Positions 1 through 8,496 of a DNA stretch of 64,000 nt are shown here, piece by piece. The DNA is taken from positions 62,001-126,000 of the forward strand of contig JADYZV010000099.1 in assembly GCA_020852965.1 (NCBI GenBank). Direction: 5' to 3'. How positions within the stretch are numbered: the stretch's first letter is position 1; each line of letters begins with the position of its first letter. The DNA is from Pirellulaceae bacterium (lineage in GTDB: Bacteria; Planctomycetota; Planctomycetia; Pirellulales; Pirellulaceae). A model generated the notes under the pieces. It saw nothing but the letters and a program-made list of their open reading frames with translations, ran no database searches and was not told the origin of the DNA. The position numbers were made by a program, and so were the translations under genes.

Positions 1-541
1 TGGCCGCACAGGCGGTAAGACAGTTCAAATTCGGCCCTTGAATATCGAACATGTTGGCTACGTGGGCAGCAGGCATGCTTGGTTCTTGTTCGAGCTCCAA
101 TTCGGGGTCGAGAATTTCAAGCCCCTTGCGCATGAAAGCATCCACATCGAAGCTACCGTCATCCTGAGCCGCCACATTGACCATCTGCGTAAAATTAAAA
201 AAGTCTTGGTTCCCTTCACCTGCACCGAAGTATACGCCCATCCGCGTTGGATCGCTGATGGCATCGAGAATCCCAGAATCGGAAATGGCTTGCTGCGCCG
301 CACCAGCGGCAAAGCGAGCGTGCCTACCACGCTTGGCCCAGACCTGCGGATCTTGGCCACATTCGGCGACGGTCCACCCATGAACCTCAGCCGCGATGCG
401 CGTCGGATAGCTCGATGCATCAAATACGGAGATATACCCCACGCCGCTCTGCGCATTGATAAGTGCGTTCCACACGGTGTCTACATCCGTGCCCAGCGGA
501 TTGATCATTCCCAATCCCGTGACGACAACCCTTCGACGCAT
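1..541 (-). CDS. fabF: Beta-ketoacyl-ACP synthase II (FabF-like), C-terminus cut by window edge
   Basis: The gene runs off the left edge, so only about 180 N-terminal residues are visible. It begins MRRRVVVTGLGMINPLG, the usual first strand of KAS II enzymes, and reaches the active-site segment GPNLNCLTACAA, whose last Cys is the expected acyl-accepting nucleophile. The ATG at 541 gives the expected family start. The enzyme condenses malonyl-ACP with acyl-ACP in the cytoplasm during fatty acid or polyketide-like chain extension. It lies downstream of a plsC gene on the same strand, separated by a 19-bp perfect hairpin. The catalytic histidines lie outside the window, so activity and subfamily (housekeeping or special lipid pathway) cannot be settled. 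Confidence 0.88.
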   Translation of the reverse strand, partial: MRRRVVVTGLGMINPLGTDVDTVWNALINAQSGVGYISVFDASSYPTRIAAEVHGWTVAECGQDPQVWAKRGRHARFAAGAAQQAISDSGILDAISDPTRMGVYFGAGEGNQDFFNFTQMVNVAAQDDGSFDVDAFMRKGLEILDPELELEQEPSMPAAHVANMFDIQGPNLNCLTACAA

Positions 542-638
542 GCTCTGGAAACTCCCATCCACGTATTCGATATCTACACAGAAAAGAGAATCTTAACCTG
601 CCAACCCATCAGTTGGTAGACGTGTGGATTGCAACGGA

Positions 639-683
639 GCACGGTGGTCCCCCACCGAGATACACGGTGGGGGACCACCGTGC
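639..683. repeat. Perfect 19-bp hairpin repeat (CGGTGGTCC family), copy 1
   Basis: Arms at 639-657 and 665-683 are perfect inverted complements with a 7-nt loop. The core is CACGGTGGTCCCCCACCG. It sits between the stop of the acyltransferase gene and the start of the fabF-like gene. There is no T-run, so it is not a classical terminator, though it could still attenuate transcription or stabilise mRNA ends. Related copies occur at 24773-24821 and 29971-30013. Confidence 0.85.
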
Positions 684-687
684 CACG

Positions 688-1380
688 TTAGGCTTCTTTC
701 AACGCCCTAACCGCCTCGCGAGCGCGATTGAGGAATTCCGTCTTGGGCTCTCCGGCTTCCAACCAGATCGGTGCTCCCACCGTAATGCTACTAAGTAGCG
801 GTACCGGCATGAACTCTCCACGCGGCAAGATTCGATTGAGATTCTCCATGTAAACGGGAACCAACTCAAGATCGGGGCGCTTCTTGGCAAGGTAATAGAT
901 GCCACTCTTGAACTCACCCATGGTGCCGTCTTCAGCTCGGCCACCTTCGGGGAAGACGATTAGCGAGTAGATATCTTCGATTTCGCGGATCATCAAGTCG
1001 ACCGGGCTCTGATGCACCTTGATCTCTTTGCGATCGATCAGCATCGCGTTGAACGAGCACGCCAAGAAACGCTTCCATGGGGTCTTTCCCCAATAATCCT
1101 TAGCCGCAACCGGGCGCGTCAAATTGCGAATCTCGGCTGGTAGCGCAGACCACAGCACCACCGCGTCTAAGTGACTGGTGTGGTTGGCAAAGTAAATACG
1201 TTGACATGTGTCGGGCTGGCAATCGACCCAGCGTACTGTGTAGCCACTAAAAAACCGCGCAAGCGCTATGATGACATTCCCCGTCAGCTTGTGGCGCCAA
1301 TCTTGCAAGGGCGCCAACGGTCGCTTGCGTTCAGTGGCGGATTCAGGCTTGGTCGTTCGTGGGTCAATAGCGGCGGTCAC
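688..1380 (-). CDS. plsC: 1-acyl-sn-glycerol-3-phosphate acyltransferase (PlsC family)
   Basis: The 230-residue protein has the two defining blocks of the glycerolipid acyltransferase family: the catalytic H-x4-D motif in FANHTSHLDAVVLW and the substrate-binding block FPEGGRAEDG. Members transfer an acyl chain to lysophosphatidic acid (or a related lyso-lipid) at the inner membrane. The proposed start is a GTG at 1380 without a clear ribosome binding site. The N-terminal 20 residues are charged and poorly conserved in such proteins, so a start further in is possible. It precedes a fabF-like gene in the same direction, which fits lipid synthesis. A second PlsC paralogue lies at about 31.1 kb, so which one makes phosphatidic acid for bulk membranes is not known. 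Confidence 0.88.
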   Translation of the reverse strand: MTAAIDPRTTKPESATERKRPLAPLQDWRHKLTGNVIIALARFFSGYTVRWVDCQPDTCQRIYFANHTSHLDAVVLWSALPAEIRNLTRPVAAKDYWGKTPWKRFLACSFNAMLIDRKEIKVHQSPVDLMIREIEDIYSLIVFPEGGRAEDGTMGEFKSGIYYLAKKRPDLELVPVYMENLNRILPRGEFMPVPLLSSITVGAPIWLEAGEPKTEFLNRAREAVRALKEA

Positions 1381-1407
1381 GCGAGTGATTGCTCATTTGG
1401 AGTATTT

Positions 1408-1461
1408 GTAACTGCGGTCGCCAGACCGCAGAAGCCTATCGTCTGGAGGCGGTAGCTTCTG
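1408..1461. repeat. Short palindromic repeat (GTCGCCAGAC family), copy 1
   Basis: CTGCGGTC (1412-1419) and GACCGCAG (1424-1431) form a perfect 8-bp stem around GCCA. A related half-element follows up to 1461. It lies between the divergently transcribed acyltransferase and rhamnulokinase genes. Related copies are at 26182-26213, 33030-33101 and 46108-46186. Confidence 0.7.
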
Positions 1462-1607
1462 AGATGTTGGATATACCATATGTTGTAAACCGTTTGCGAC
1501 CATTTCGCTAGATCGAGCAAGGGGCTGTCCACACTCTGCCTCCGTCAGGCTATCATACAAACCATCCACAATCCCAGCTTTTCCCCACCCACAGCGGAGC
1601 GCGCTCG

Positions 1608-3107
1608 ATGAAATCACCTCACGATCCTGTACATTTAGCCGTTGATCTGGGGGCTTCGAGTGGACGCGTGTTGGCGGGGCGAGTGCTCGATAGTGGAATC
1701 GAACTCGAAGAACTGCACCGCTTTTCCAACGGTGGCATACACCTGGGACGCAGGCTTGTTTGGAACCTGTTGGGGCAGTGGGAACATATTTGCGATGGAT
1801 TGGCGCGCGCCGCCGAAAATTACGGCAAGCGAATCGTCAGCGTTGGGGCCGACACCTGGGGAGTCGACTACGTTTTGCTCGATCGCAACGATGATATGGT
1901 CGGGCCCTGCTTCCACTACCGCGACCAGCGCAATCGAGGAATGATCGACCGGGCGCTGGAGCGGATGAGTCGCGATGACATTTTTCGCGTGACCGGTTTG
2001 CAATTCATGGAGCTCAACACAGCGTATCAACTATTGGCCATGCGACTCGAAGAATCGCCTTTGCTCGATATCGCGGAGCGCTTCTTGATGGTTCCCGACT
2101 TCTTGCATTGGCAGTTAACTGGGGAAAAGGTTAACGAGTTCACCAACGCTTCCACCACACAACTGCTCGACGTTCAGTCGGGCAACTGGAGCGGGGAAGT
2201 GCTGCGCGCACTCGAACTTCCCGAATCGATCTTCTCGACGCCCGTTCAGCCAGGCACCTCACTAGGACCACTACTGGAACAAGTTCGTGATCGTACTCAG
2301 TTGCACGCCGACATACAGGTCATCCTCCCGGCATCGCACGACACGGGCTCCGCTGTACTGGCGGTTCCCGCTGGATCGTTCGCGCAAGAGCAACCCGATT
2401 GGTGCTTTATCAGTTGTGGGACCTGGTCGCTGCTCGGGGCCGAGCTAGCGAGTCCCGTGCTCAACGAGGCATGTCAACGATTTAACTTCACCAACGAAGG
2501 GGGAGTGGGAGGCAGCGTTCGTTTACTTAAGAACATCGCAGGATTGTGGATCTTGCAGCAATGCCGCGAGCAATGGAAGCGCGAGGGGCACGACTGGAGC
2601 TGGGAGCAATTGATCGCGATGGCCGAGCAAGCAGCGTCCATGGTCTCCGTTATCGACAGCGATGCAGAAGGCTTTGTCTCACCCAGCAATATGCCTGCTG
2701 CCATTGCCGAGTATTGCCATCACACGGGCCAGCCCGTGCCCCAGTCCGCTGGAGAGATCGTACGCTGTGCGCTCGAAAGCCTAGCCCTGAGGTATCGCTT
2801 GACCCTCAGTTATCTAGAACAAGTTGTCGGTCACCCCTTCAAGACGATTCACATGGTGGGGGGTGGAGTGCAGAACCGCATGTTATGCCAGTTCACTGCC
2901 GATGCTTGTGCGCGCCCCGTGGTGGCTGGTCCTGTCGAAGCTACCGCGCTCGGCAACGTGATGATGCAAGCCATCGGGACCGGACGCTTGAATTCCATCG
3001 ACGATGCGCGTGCACTAGTCCGCTCCGCTCGAGATATCGTGTACTACGAGCCAACAACAGGCGCTTCCTGGGACGAAGGTCTGGCCAAGCTGAAGCAATT
3101 GCTATAG
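1608..3107 (+). CDS. rhaB: Rhamnulokinase (RhaB), FGGY carbohydrate kinase
   Basis: This 499-residue protein starts with the phosphate-binding motif AVDLGASSGRVLAGR, characteristic of rhamnulokinases rather than xylulo- or glycerokinases. It also carries SHDTGSAV, SCGTWSLLG and the C-terminal adenosine block MVGGGVQNRMLCQFTADA. It phosphorylates L-rhamnulose to L-rhamnulose 1-phosphate in L-rhamnose breakdown, using ATP. The length is normal. The ATG at 1608 is preceded by GGAG about nine bases upstream. No rhaA or rhaD lies beside it, so the pathway must be scattered. L-rhamnose use is common in planctomycetes feeding on algal polysaccharides, which supports the assignment only by context. 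Confidence 0.93.
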   Translation: MKSPHDPVHLAVDLGASSGRVLAGRVLDSGIELEELHRFSNGGIHLGRRLVWNLLGQWEHICDGLARAAENYGKRIVSVGADTWGVDYVLLDRNDDMVGPCFHYRDQRNRGMIDRALERMSRDDIFRVTGLQFMELNTAYQLLAMRLEESPLLDIAERFLMVPDFLHWQLTGEKVNEFTNASTTQLLDVQSGNWSGEVLRALELPESIFSTPVQPGTSLGPLLEQVRDRTQLHADIQVILPASHDTGSAVLAVPAGSFAQEQPDWCFISCGTWSLLGAELASPVLNEACQRFNFTNEGGVGGSVRLLKNIAGLWILQQCREQWKREGHDWSWEQLIAMAEQAASMVSVIDSDAEGFVSPSNMPAAIAEYCHHTGQPVPQSAGEIVRCALESLALRYRLTLSYLEQVVGHPFKTIHMVGGGVQNRMLCQFTADACARPVVAGPVEATALGNVMMQAIGTGRLNSIDDARALVRSARDIVYYEPTTGASWDEGLAKLKQLL

Positions 3108-3193
3108 TCAAACGAAGCCGGCTTTCGCTCCCCTGCCAGCGCGTCGGACAGGACATTCGCCTACGAGCCCGCGTTGAACCCCCAAGCGATCGA

Positions 3194-5272
3194 CTAGCGC
3201 TGGCGCCACGACCAAGCAAATAGATTGCGGGCATCCACATAGCGAGCTGCTGAGGACGTACTGCCCAGCACAACAACGATCAATTCACCCGCCCCTTCCA
3301 CCGGCTTACCTACAGCGATCAAGCAAGCTCCCGCCGCATTGGTCGTACCCGTCTTCATACCACTGAAGCCAACTTGCCCCAGCAAACGGTTCGTATTCTC
3401 CCAACGCAGATTGCGTGCGTAGCCCTCAGCACCAAGCACTTGCGCGCCGCGCACTCGCGTCCGCACAACCTCGCGCAATAGTGGAAGCTGCCACGCGGCC
3501 CGCGCCAAAACAGCCAAGTCCGCTGCCGAGCTCAGGTGTTCGTCGTCTGGCAAGCCGTGCGGGTTGGTGAAGTGTGAGTCGTCCATCCCCAATTCGGCCG
3601 CACGTCGATTCATGGCCGCGACAAAGTGATCGTAGGACACGCTCGCGGACGCTGGCTCCTGTCCTCCAGTGTCTTGGACGGAGGCCGCCGCCGCCACCCG
3701 AAGCCGCGTGCCGAAGTGCTCGGCCAGCGCAACCGCCGCATCATTGCCTGATGGAAGCAATAGGCCATACATCAGCTCCCGAACTGACAAACTCTCACCC
3801 GCTCGCACCCCCGACGTCGATCCCAAAGTATTGTCGGCTCGTTCGGAAAAGGTTAGCATTTCGTCCAAAATCGCGGGCTGCGAATTTGCAAGTTCGAACA
3901 CCAAGTACGCCGTCATGACTTTCGTTGTACTTGCAATCGGCAGACGTTGATGCGAGCCCACTTCACCCACCACTTCGCCTGTAACCATATCGACGCTAGT
4001 CCACGCCGTTGCGGTAACTTCGGGAGGAGCGTCGACATCCAATGCCGGTGCGAGGGGCAACTGAACCGAATTGACGACTTCCGGGGCAGGTACCGGCTCG
4101 TCTTCTTCAATTAGGCTCCCAAGGGCAAGCCATGTTGCCGAATCTACCCTTCCCGTCTCGGGCAATTGGTTGGCCAATTGAAACTTCTTGACCGCTGCCT
4201 CGGTCGCCGAACCGAAATCTCCATCGACACCCAAGCCAGCTTCGATGCGCGCGTTCAGCGTCCGCTGTAAGGATTCCACCAGTGGACCACTCGCACCGAC
4301 CGACATGGGTCGAGTTTGCGGACCTGCATTTGATTCAGCGGCCTCGGCATGGGGAGTCGCCTCGGCTCGTACCTCATCGACGACGGCGCGAGCCAGCCTT
4401 CCGATCAACACATGCGCCGCGTTGTCATCCGACCAGCTCGTGTCTTCATTCTTGTCCGTAAGCACGCAGATCGCGAACTTGACCCCTGGTCCACTGACAA
4501 CTCCGGCTGCCGTGCGCGAGCGATTGACGGAACCCGTCTTATGCGCGACCGTGAATGCCGCCGGGAGCTCTCGCGGTAGCTTGGTGGTATCATCACAAGT
4601 AAGCAGGTGTCCCAGCATGGCCTGACACGCTGCGGGCGAGACCAATTCGCCACGCTCGAGCCGCACCAGTAGATCGGTCATATCGTCCGCAGTGGTACTT
4701 CCCAGCCCATACAGCTCACTACGCTGCAGGTCAATTGATGTGTCGCGACGAAAGACCTTCGAATGCAGTTGAGTTTCGGGCCAGTTTAGATCAACCATCG
4801 TATTCGATGTGCTCGGCAACCCAATATGGTCAACCACTAGATTGGTCGCCGTGTTGTCCGAGTAGCGGATCATCAACCGAACCGCGTCGCGCAGCGATAG
4901 TGTCAACCCCGGAGAGAAGTGCGCGGTCAATATGCCTGATCCCGGAACTTGATCCTCAGCACGGAGCGTCAACATGTCATCCATCGAGACTGCGCCCACT
5001 GCGGCTTGCCGATAGGCTTCCAGCATTATCGGAAGCTTAATCAAACTCGCAGTCGGCATCACACGCTGGCCTTGGTAGTTCCAGTGACAAGTGACATTGT
5101 TGGCGTCGTCAAGCACACGCACACTCACGGCAACTTCGCCCGCATGTGCAGTCGCAAGAGGCTCGAGTGCATCTTGCAATTGCACTGCCAACGTTGTTTG
5201 CGCATGGTTCGTATCTGCGCGCTGAGCTAGAACCAGTAGCGCAACAACAAACCACAAAACAACAAACCGCAT
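3194..5272 (-). CDS. Class A beta-lactamase-like serine hydrolase / peptidoglycan-binding / D-Ala-D-Ala carboxypeptidase fusion
   Basis: Starting at the ATG at 5272 (692 residues), the protein opens with an export signal, MRFVVLWFVVALLVLAQR. The first catalytic domain has the class A beta-lactamase fold signatures: SLIK (S76, K79), SDN (138-140) and KTG (245-247). I find no clear omega-loop Glu equivalent to Glu166, so it may bind or transfer rather than rapidly hydrolyse beta-lactams. A PG_binding_1 domain follows (about 325-385, with GVDGDFGSAT). A complete S11 DD-carboxypeptidase domain ends the protein, with STTK (448-451), SGN (508-510) and KTG (640-642). It should act in the periplasm on peptidoglycan stem peptides. 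An upstream ATG at 5326 would add 18 Cys-rich residues before the signal and seems less likely. Two penicillin-binding serine enzymes in one chain is unusual. Confidence 0.87.
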   Translation of the reverse strand: MRFVVLWFVVALLVLAQRADTNHAQTTLAVQLQDALEPLATAHAGEVAVSVRVLDDANNVTCHWNYQGQRVMPTASLIKLPIMLEAYRQAAVGAVSMDDMLTLRAEDQVPGSGILTAHFSPGLTLSLRDAVRLMIRYSDNTATNLVVDHIGLPSTSNTMVDLNWPETQLHSKVFRRDTSIDLQRSELYGLGSTTADDMTDLLVRLERGELVSPAACQAMLGHLLTCDDTTKLPRELPAAFTVAHKTGSVNRSRTAAGVVSGPGVKFAICVLTDKNEDTSWSDDNAAHVLIGRLARAVVDEVRAEATPHAEAAESNAGPQTRPMSVGASGPLVESLQRTLNARIEAGLGVDGDFGSATEAAVKKFQLANQLPETGRVDSATWLALGSLIEEDEPVPAPEVVNSVQLPLAPALDVDAPPEVTATAWTSVDMVTGEVVGEVGSHQRLPIASTTKVMTAYLVFELANSQPAILDEMLTFSERADNTLGSTSGVRAGESLSVRELMYGLLLPSGNDAAVALAEHFGTRLRVAAAASVQDTGGQEPASASVSYDHFVAAMNRRAAELGMDDSHFTNPHGLPDDEHLSSAADLAVLARAAWQLPLLREVVRTRVRGAQVLGAEGYARNLRWENTNRLLGQVGFSGMKTGTTNAAGACLIAVGKPVEGAGELIVVVLGSTSSAARYVDARNLFAWSWRQR

Positions 5273-5448
5273 CGTTGAACAGAGTTCTCGTGGTGACAAG
5301 CAACAACAAAGACATGACTTAGACATAGTAGTGTTCCAAGACTATTGGTTTGAAGTTGCGCGATACATTTACTACGTCAGCGATATCGCACAAGCTCCTA
5401 GTATACTTCGAAGCGCTGCTGTGTTGTAACTAACGGCGATGCTTGTTT

Positions 5449-5561
5449 GTTCCACGATGAACCTATAACGATTGAAGCAACTATAGGTTCCGTGTGGAAC
5501 CGGTTAGATAAGATCTGCTGATCATCATGCGATGTGTTAAGCCACATCGAATAGATCTAAC
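5449..5561. other. Nested inverted repeats, possible structured leader or operator
   Basis: The spacer upstream of the serine-hydrolase fusion gene holds a long imperfect hairpin. Arms 5449-5467 and 5482-5500 pair over 7 and 9 bp (GTTCCAC and GAACCTATA with their complements) around a 3-nt internal loop. Next comes a 7-bp hairpin, CGATGTG (5530-5536) with CACATCG (5543-5549). An outer pair GTTAGAT (5503-5509)/ATCTAAC (5555-5561) encloses it, and AGATCT occurs at 5511-5516 and 5553-5558. No coding gene is evident here. Confidence 0.6.
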
Positions 5562-5575
5562 TCGTGCGCATAAAC

Positions 5576-5640
5576 TTGAATTAAAACTTAAATTAAAACT
5601 CAAACTCAAATTGAAATTGAAACCTATATACTAATTGCAA
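5576..5640. repeat. A/T-rich low-complexity tract of AAACTT/AAATTG units
   Basis: About 65 bases made of loosely repeated hexamer-like units (AAACTT, AAATTA, AAACTC, AAATTG). It stands out from the GC-rich surroundings. It lies in the 577-bp gap between the serine-hydrolase fusion gene and the DUF1015 gene; the rest of that gap (5641-5849) shows nothing recognisable. Confidence 0.55.
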
Positions 5641-5849
5641 ACTAAAACCCATCGTACCAGTTTGCTCTTACGCTTAGCCGTACGATTGTTCTTGCGCTCG
5701 ATGCGACTCCACATAAGCTTGTCTGACGTCAGCCGAAGTTTTCAAAGTAGAACCGGCCCCACGCCCTGATCACTCCTGGCGACGATTGCGCGCGAGCGAC
5801 CGCCTGCTAGTCACAAAATGGATACACCTGCGAGTCGAGCTCGCTGGAG

Positions 5850-7178
5850 TCAGTTACTATCGAGCGGATTGACGACCAGGCCGCTGAGTAGCTTGGGATA
5901 GAAGTAGGTACTCTTCGCAGGCATTCGTTCGTTATGCAAACTCACACGGCGAATATCGTCGACGCTCGCAGGCATGACCAGCGCGGCAAGGGGATAATCG
6001 AGTTCGCCTTCGAGCTTACCATGCAGCCCGTCGACAACCTCCTGTACTAGATGTACGTAGGTCGGCTTGGGATGCCCGTCCATGCCTAGCAATTTGTCGA
6101 CAATCAGGCCGTGCAGCATAGCGACTCCCAAGCTGCGCCAGTCGTCACTTCGATCGCCAGCGAACTTCTGCATTTGCTCGTCGGTCTTCGCATTTGCGGT
6201 AACGAGGGTCCATTGTTGATCCTTGGAGGTGTAAAATCCGAAAGCTCCCTGATCGTCGAGCTCTTCGATCTTTTTCCAAACTGATTTAGCAGCCTCGGGG
6301 CCTTTGCCAGCCGGCTCGCAGTCAAAACAAACGCTCAAGCGCTTGGTCAACTCTGTCGCATCGATTTCTTCGACTCCGTGGAAGAGCCGGTGAGTGGGAA
6401 GCACGATCAAGCCGGGATCGTCCATGCTCATAACCATCGAGAGGACGAACTGGGCGGGGTGATCGTCGGCGAGTACGCCACCTGCGGCGGCCGCCAGCTC
6501 GTCGCGGTAGTTGCATGCGGTCTCGTAGCGATGATGTCCGTCGGCCACAAACATTGGGGCATCTTCGATCAAATTGGCAACCTGGCCGATCAAATGATGG
6601 TCAGTGACGGGCCACATTCGGTGGGTCACGCCGAGGTGATCGACCGCTTCGAGCGCCGCTTTACCAGCCACATGGGCTTCGAGCAGGTTCTGGGCGGCGT
6701 TGCTGGGATCTGGATAGAGCCCAAAAATCTGGCTCATGTTGGCCACACAGGCTCGCGTCAATCGCAGCCGATCATCTTTGGCTTTTGCGTGCGTCTGCTC
6801 GTGCGGGTAGATGTTCCCTTCGCCAAAGCGAACTAGGCGCACGCGCGACATGAAGCCCCGACGGGTGTAGGTTCGCCCTGCATAGTCAAACACTTGATGG
6901 TAGACATAGATAGCCGGATCCGGTTCGTATTGCATTACTCCATCGCGAACCCATTGACGGAAAAGCGTCGCGGCTCGCTGATAGACCGCGTTGGGATCCT
7001 GATCCCCACCCTCTGCCTGAGTCAGCTCCAAACGAATAAAGTTGTAGGGGCTGTTGGCATAGAGTTCCTTTTGCAAAGCACCATCGACGACGTCGTAGGG
7101 AGGAGCGATGACTTTGCTAAGCGAGCCGACTTGGGCCAAATTATAGCGCAATCCGCGAAATGGGGCAATTTTCGGCAT
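5850..7178 (-). CDS. DUF1015 family protein
   Basis: The 442-residue protein begins MPKIAPFRGLRYN, then VIAPPYDVV, and contains EQTHAKAKDDRLRLTRA and FVADGHHRYETACNYRD. These blocks define the DUF1015 family, found in many anaerobes, planctomycetes and archaea. The strongly conserved His/Glu/Arg residues and the GHHRYE block suggest an enzyme or nucleotide-binding protein of the cytoplasm, but I know of no firmly established reaction. The ATG at 7178 matches the family start. It appears to be a single-gene unit, followed by trpF in the opposite-to-flow position 290 bases upstream. Confidence 0.88.
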   Translation of the reverse strand: MPKIAPFRGLRYNLAQVGSLSKVIAPPYDVVDGALQKELYANSPYNFIRLELTQAEGGDQDPNAVYQRAATLFRQWVRDGVMQYEPDPAIYVYHQVFDYAGRTYTRRGFMSRVRLVRFGEGNIYPHEQTHAKAKDDRLRLTRACVANMSQIFGLYPDPSNAAQNLLEAHVAGKAALEAVDHLGVTHRMWPVTDHHLIGQVANLIEDAPMFVADGHHRYETACNYRDELAAAAGGVLADDHPAQFVLSMVMSMDDPGLIVLPTHRLFHGVEEIDATELTKRLSVCFDCEPAGKGPEAAKSVWKKIEELDDQGAFGFYTSKDQQWTLVTANAKTDEQMQKFAGDRSDDWRSLGVAMLHGLIVDKLLGMDGHPKPTYVHLVQEVVDGLHGKLEGELDYPLAALVMPASVDDIRRVSLHNERMPAKSTYFYPKLLSGLVVNPLDSN

Positions 7179-7431
7179 ATTTGAACGGATCTTCCGAGGT
7201 GTCGAGGGAGCGAGTGGTCCAGTGTGCCCTTAAGTTTAAGATCTATGCTCGGAATGCCTAGGTGTTGTCTGGCAGTACTTTTCAACAACCTGTTCGCGCG
7301 AGAGGGTCGTCGTACTGCTTCGGCGCTGGCAGTGCCAACGGGATTCGACGGACCCCTTCCTCGGCGGCCCGATTTGGCTACCGAAGAATTGGCCTGTTGA
7401 GCGCGACTGCGCTGTCGCGGCTTAATCCGGA

Positions 7432-7488
7432 TTATTCACTGCCCGCAGCGGCAGAGGGGGCTGTCTGGTTATTCACTGGGAGCGGCAG
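7432..7488. repeat. Partial direct duplication of the trpF 3' end
   Basis: TTATTCACTG occurs at 7432-7441 and again at 7469-7478, where it includes the trpF stop codon on the minus strand. Each copy is followed by AGCGGCAG (7447-7454 and 7481-7488). It looks like a short duplicated tail of trpF. The rest of 7179-7431 shows no gene. Confidence 0.45.
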
Positions 7489-8179
7489 CGCGCCGAGATA
7501 GAGCCTGTGCGGCTGCCGCAGCAAATGCCCGCACCAAATCGGGCGACTTGAGACCAGGCGCCAGTTCGACCCCGCTGGCAGTGTCTACGCCGTCGGCGGC
7601 GCTGGCTGCGATGGCGTCGGCCACGTTGTGGGGAGCAAGACCGCCGGCCAGAATCAGTGGCAGGTTTCCGAAGGCCGCAGGGCGTGGGTGCAGGAGATCC
7701 CATCGAGCAATCCTGCCCGTGCCGCCACCGACAGCCGGCGCATAGGCATCGACTAGCCATGCCCGTAACGGACCTGGATTGGCCAATCGAAGCCAGGCGT
7801 TCACTAGCTCGGACTCCTGTGGACGGCCTGTCCACGAGGTAACTTTTAGAATAGGCAGCCCGCCGCAGGCATCCGCTAGTGCAGGTGGTTCGCTGCCGTG
7901 AAGTTGCACCCAGTCAACCTCGACCTCGGTCAGCAGTTTGCGGAGTTGGGCGGCGGACAGATCCATCACCACGGCAACTCGCAGCAACCCCAACTCGGCG
8001 GCGCGCGCGGACAACTCCACGGCGCAGGCCGGCTCAACGTACCGTGGACTGCTCGGGACAAAGTTGATCCCTATCGAATCAACTCCTGCGTTGACCAGTA
8101 TGTCAAGGTCCGCGAGTTGCCGCAATCCGCAGACCTTAATGCGCGGAACCGTAGTCCGAGGGACAGGAGTCGATGTCAT
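7469..8179 (-). CDS. trpF: Phosphoribosylanthranilate isomerase (TrpF)
   Basis: The protein has the TrpF opening strand IKVCGLRQLADL, with the catalytic Cys, then GVDSIGINFVPSSPRYV and VDWVQLHGSEPP. Near the end come LAGGLAPHNVADAI and DGVDTASGVELAPGLKSPD, the phosphate-binding loops of this TIM barrel. It isomerises N-(5-phosphoribosyl)anthranilate in tryptophan synthesis. I place the start at the ATG at 8179 (MTSTPVP..., 236 residues), because an upstream in-frame start at 8296 would add 39 residues not seen in the family. No other trp gene is adjacent. Confidence 0.92.
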   Translation of the reverse strand: MTSTPVPRTTVPRIKVCGLRQLADLDILVNAGVDSIGINFVPSSPRYVEPACAVELSARAAELGLLRVAVVMDLSAAQLRKLLTEVEVDWVQLHGSEPPALADACGGLPILKVTSWTGRPQESELVNAWLRLANPGPLRAWLVDAYAPAVGGGTGRIARWDLLHPRPAAFGNLPLILAGGLAPHNVADAIAASAADGVDTASGVELAPGLKSPDLVRAFAAAAAQALSRRAAAPSE

Positions 8180-8496
8180 GCTGTGGACCAATATGGAGTA
8201 CGAAAACAGGAAAGTAGCTACTGTGGCCAGGCGGTCGAATTTTTCCCTCTGCAGCGGCAGCTTGGTTGACCATGACAGCAGTGGGGAAAGCCCCAAAGCC
8301 GCGTTGCAGCTTGATAAAACGCAGCGAATGTACTAAATCTAGCTACGTTTGCGATTCCGTCAAAGTCCAACGATTGTTCCGACGATAACGAACTAACCGG
8401 TCATATCGTCTTTGCAGTGCACATAGGCTGTGCTGGCGCTATCAACCACGGGCGAATTCATACCGCTCGGATCCCCAAGCCCAGGAGAGCATTACT
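8180..8496. other. Intergenic spacer between divergent trpF and the Wzz-like gene
   Basis: Divergent promoters for the two flanking genes are expected here. I see no convincing sigma-70 hexamers, repeat or RNA gene. The only clear signal is AGGAGAG at 8483-8489, the ribosome binding site of the next gene. Confidence 0.5.

Noticed and set aside
2546-3223. 225-codon plus-strand frame overlapping the rhamnulokinase C-terminus.
   Set aside because: Arg/Cys-rich shadow in another frame of rhaB.
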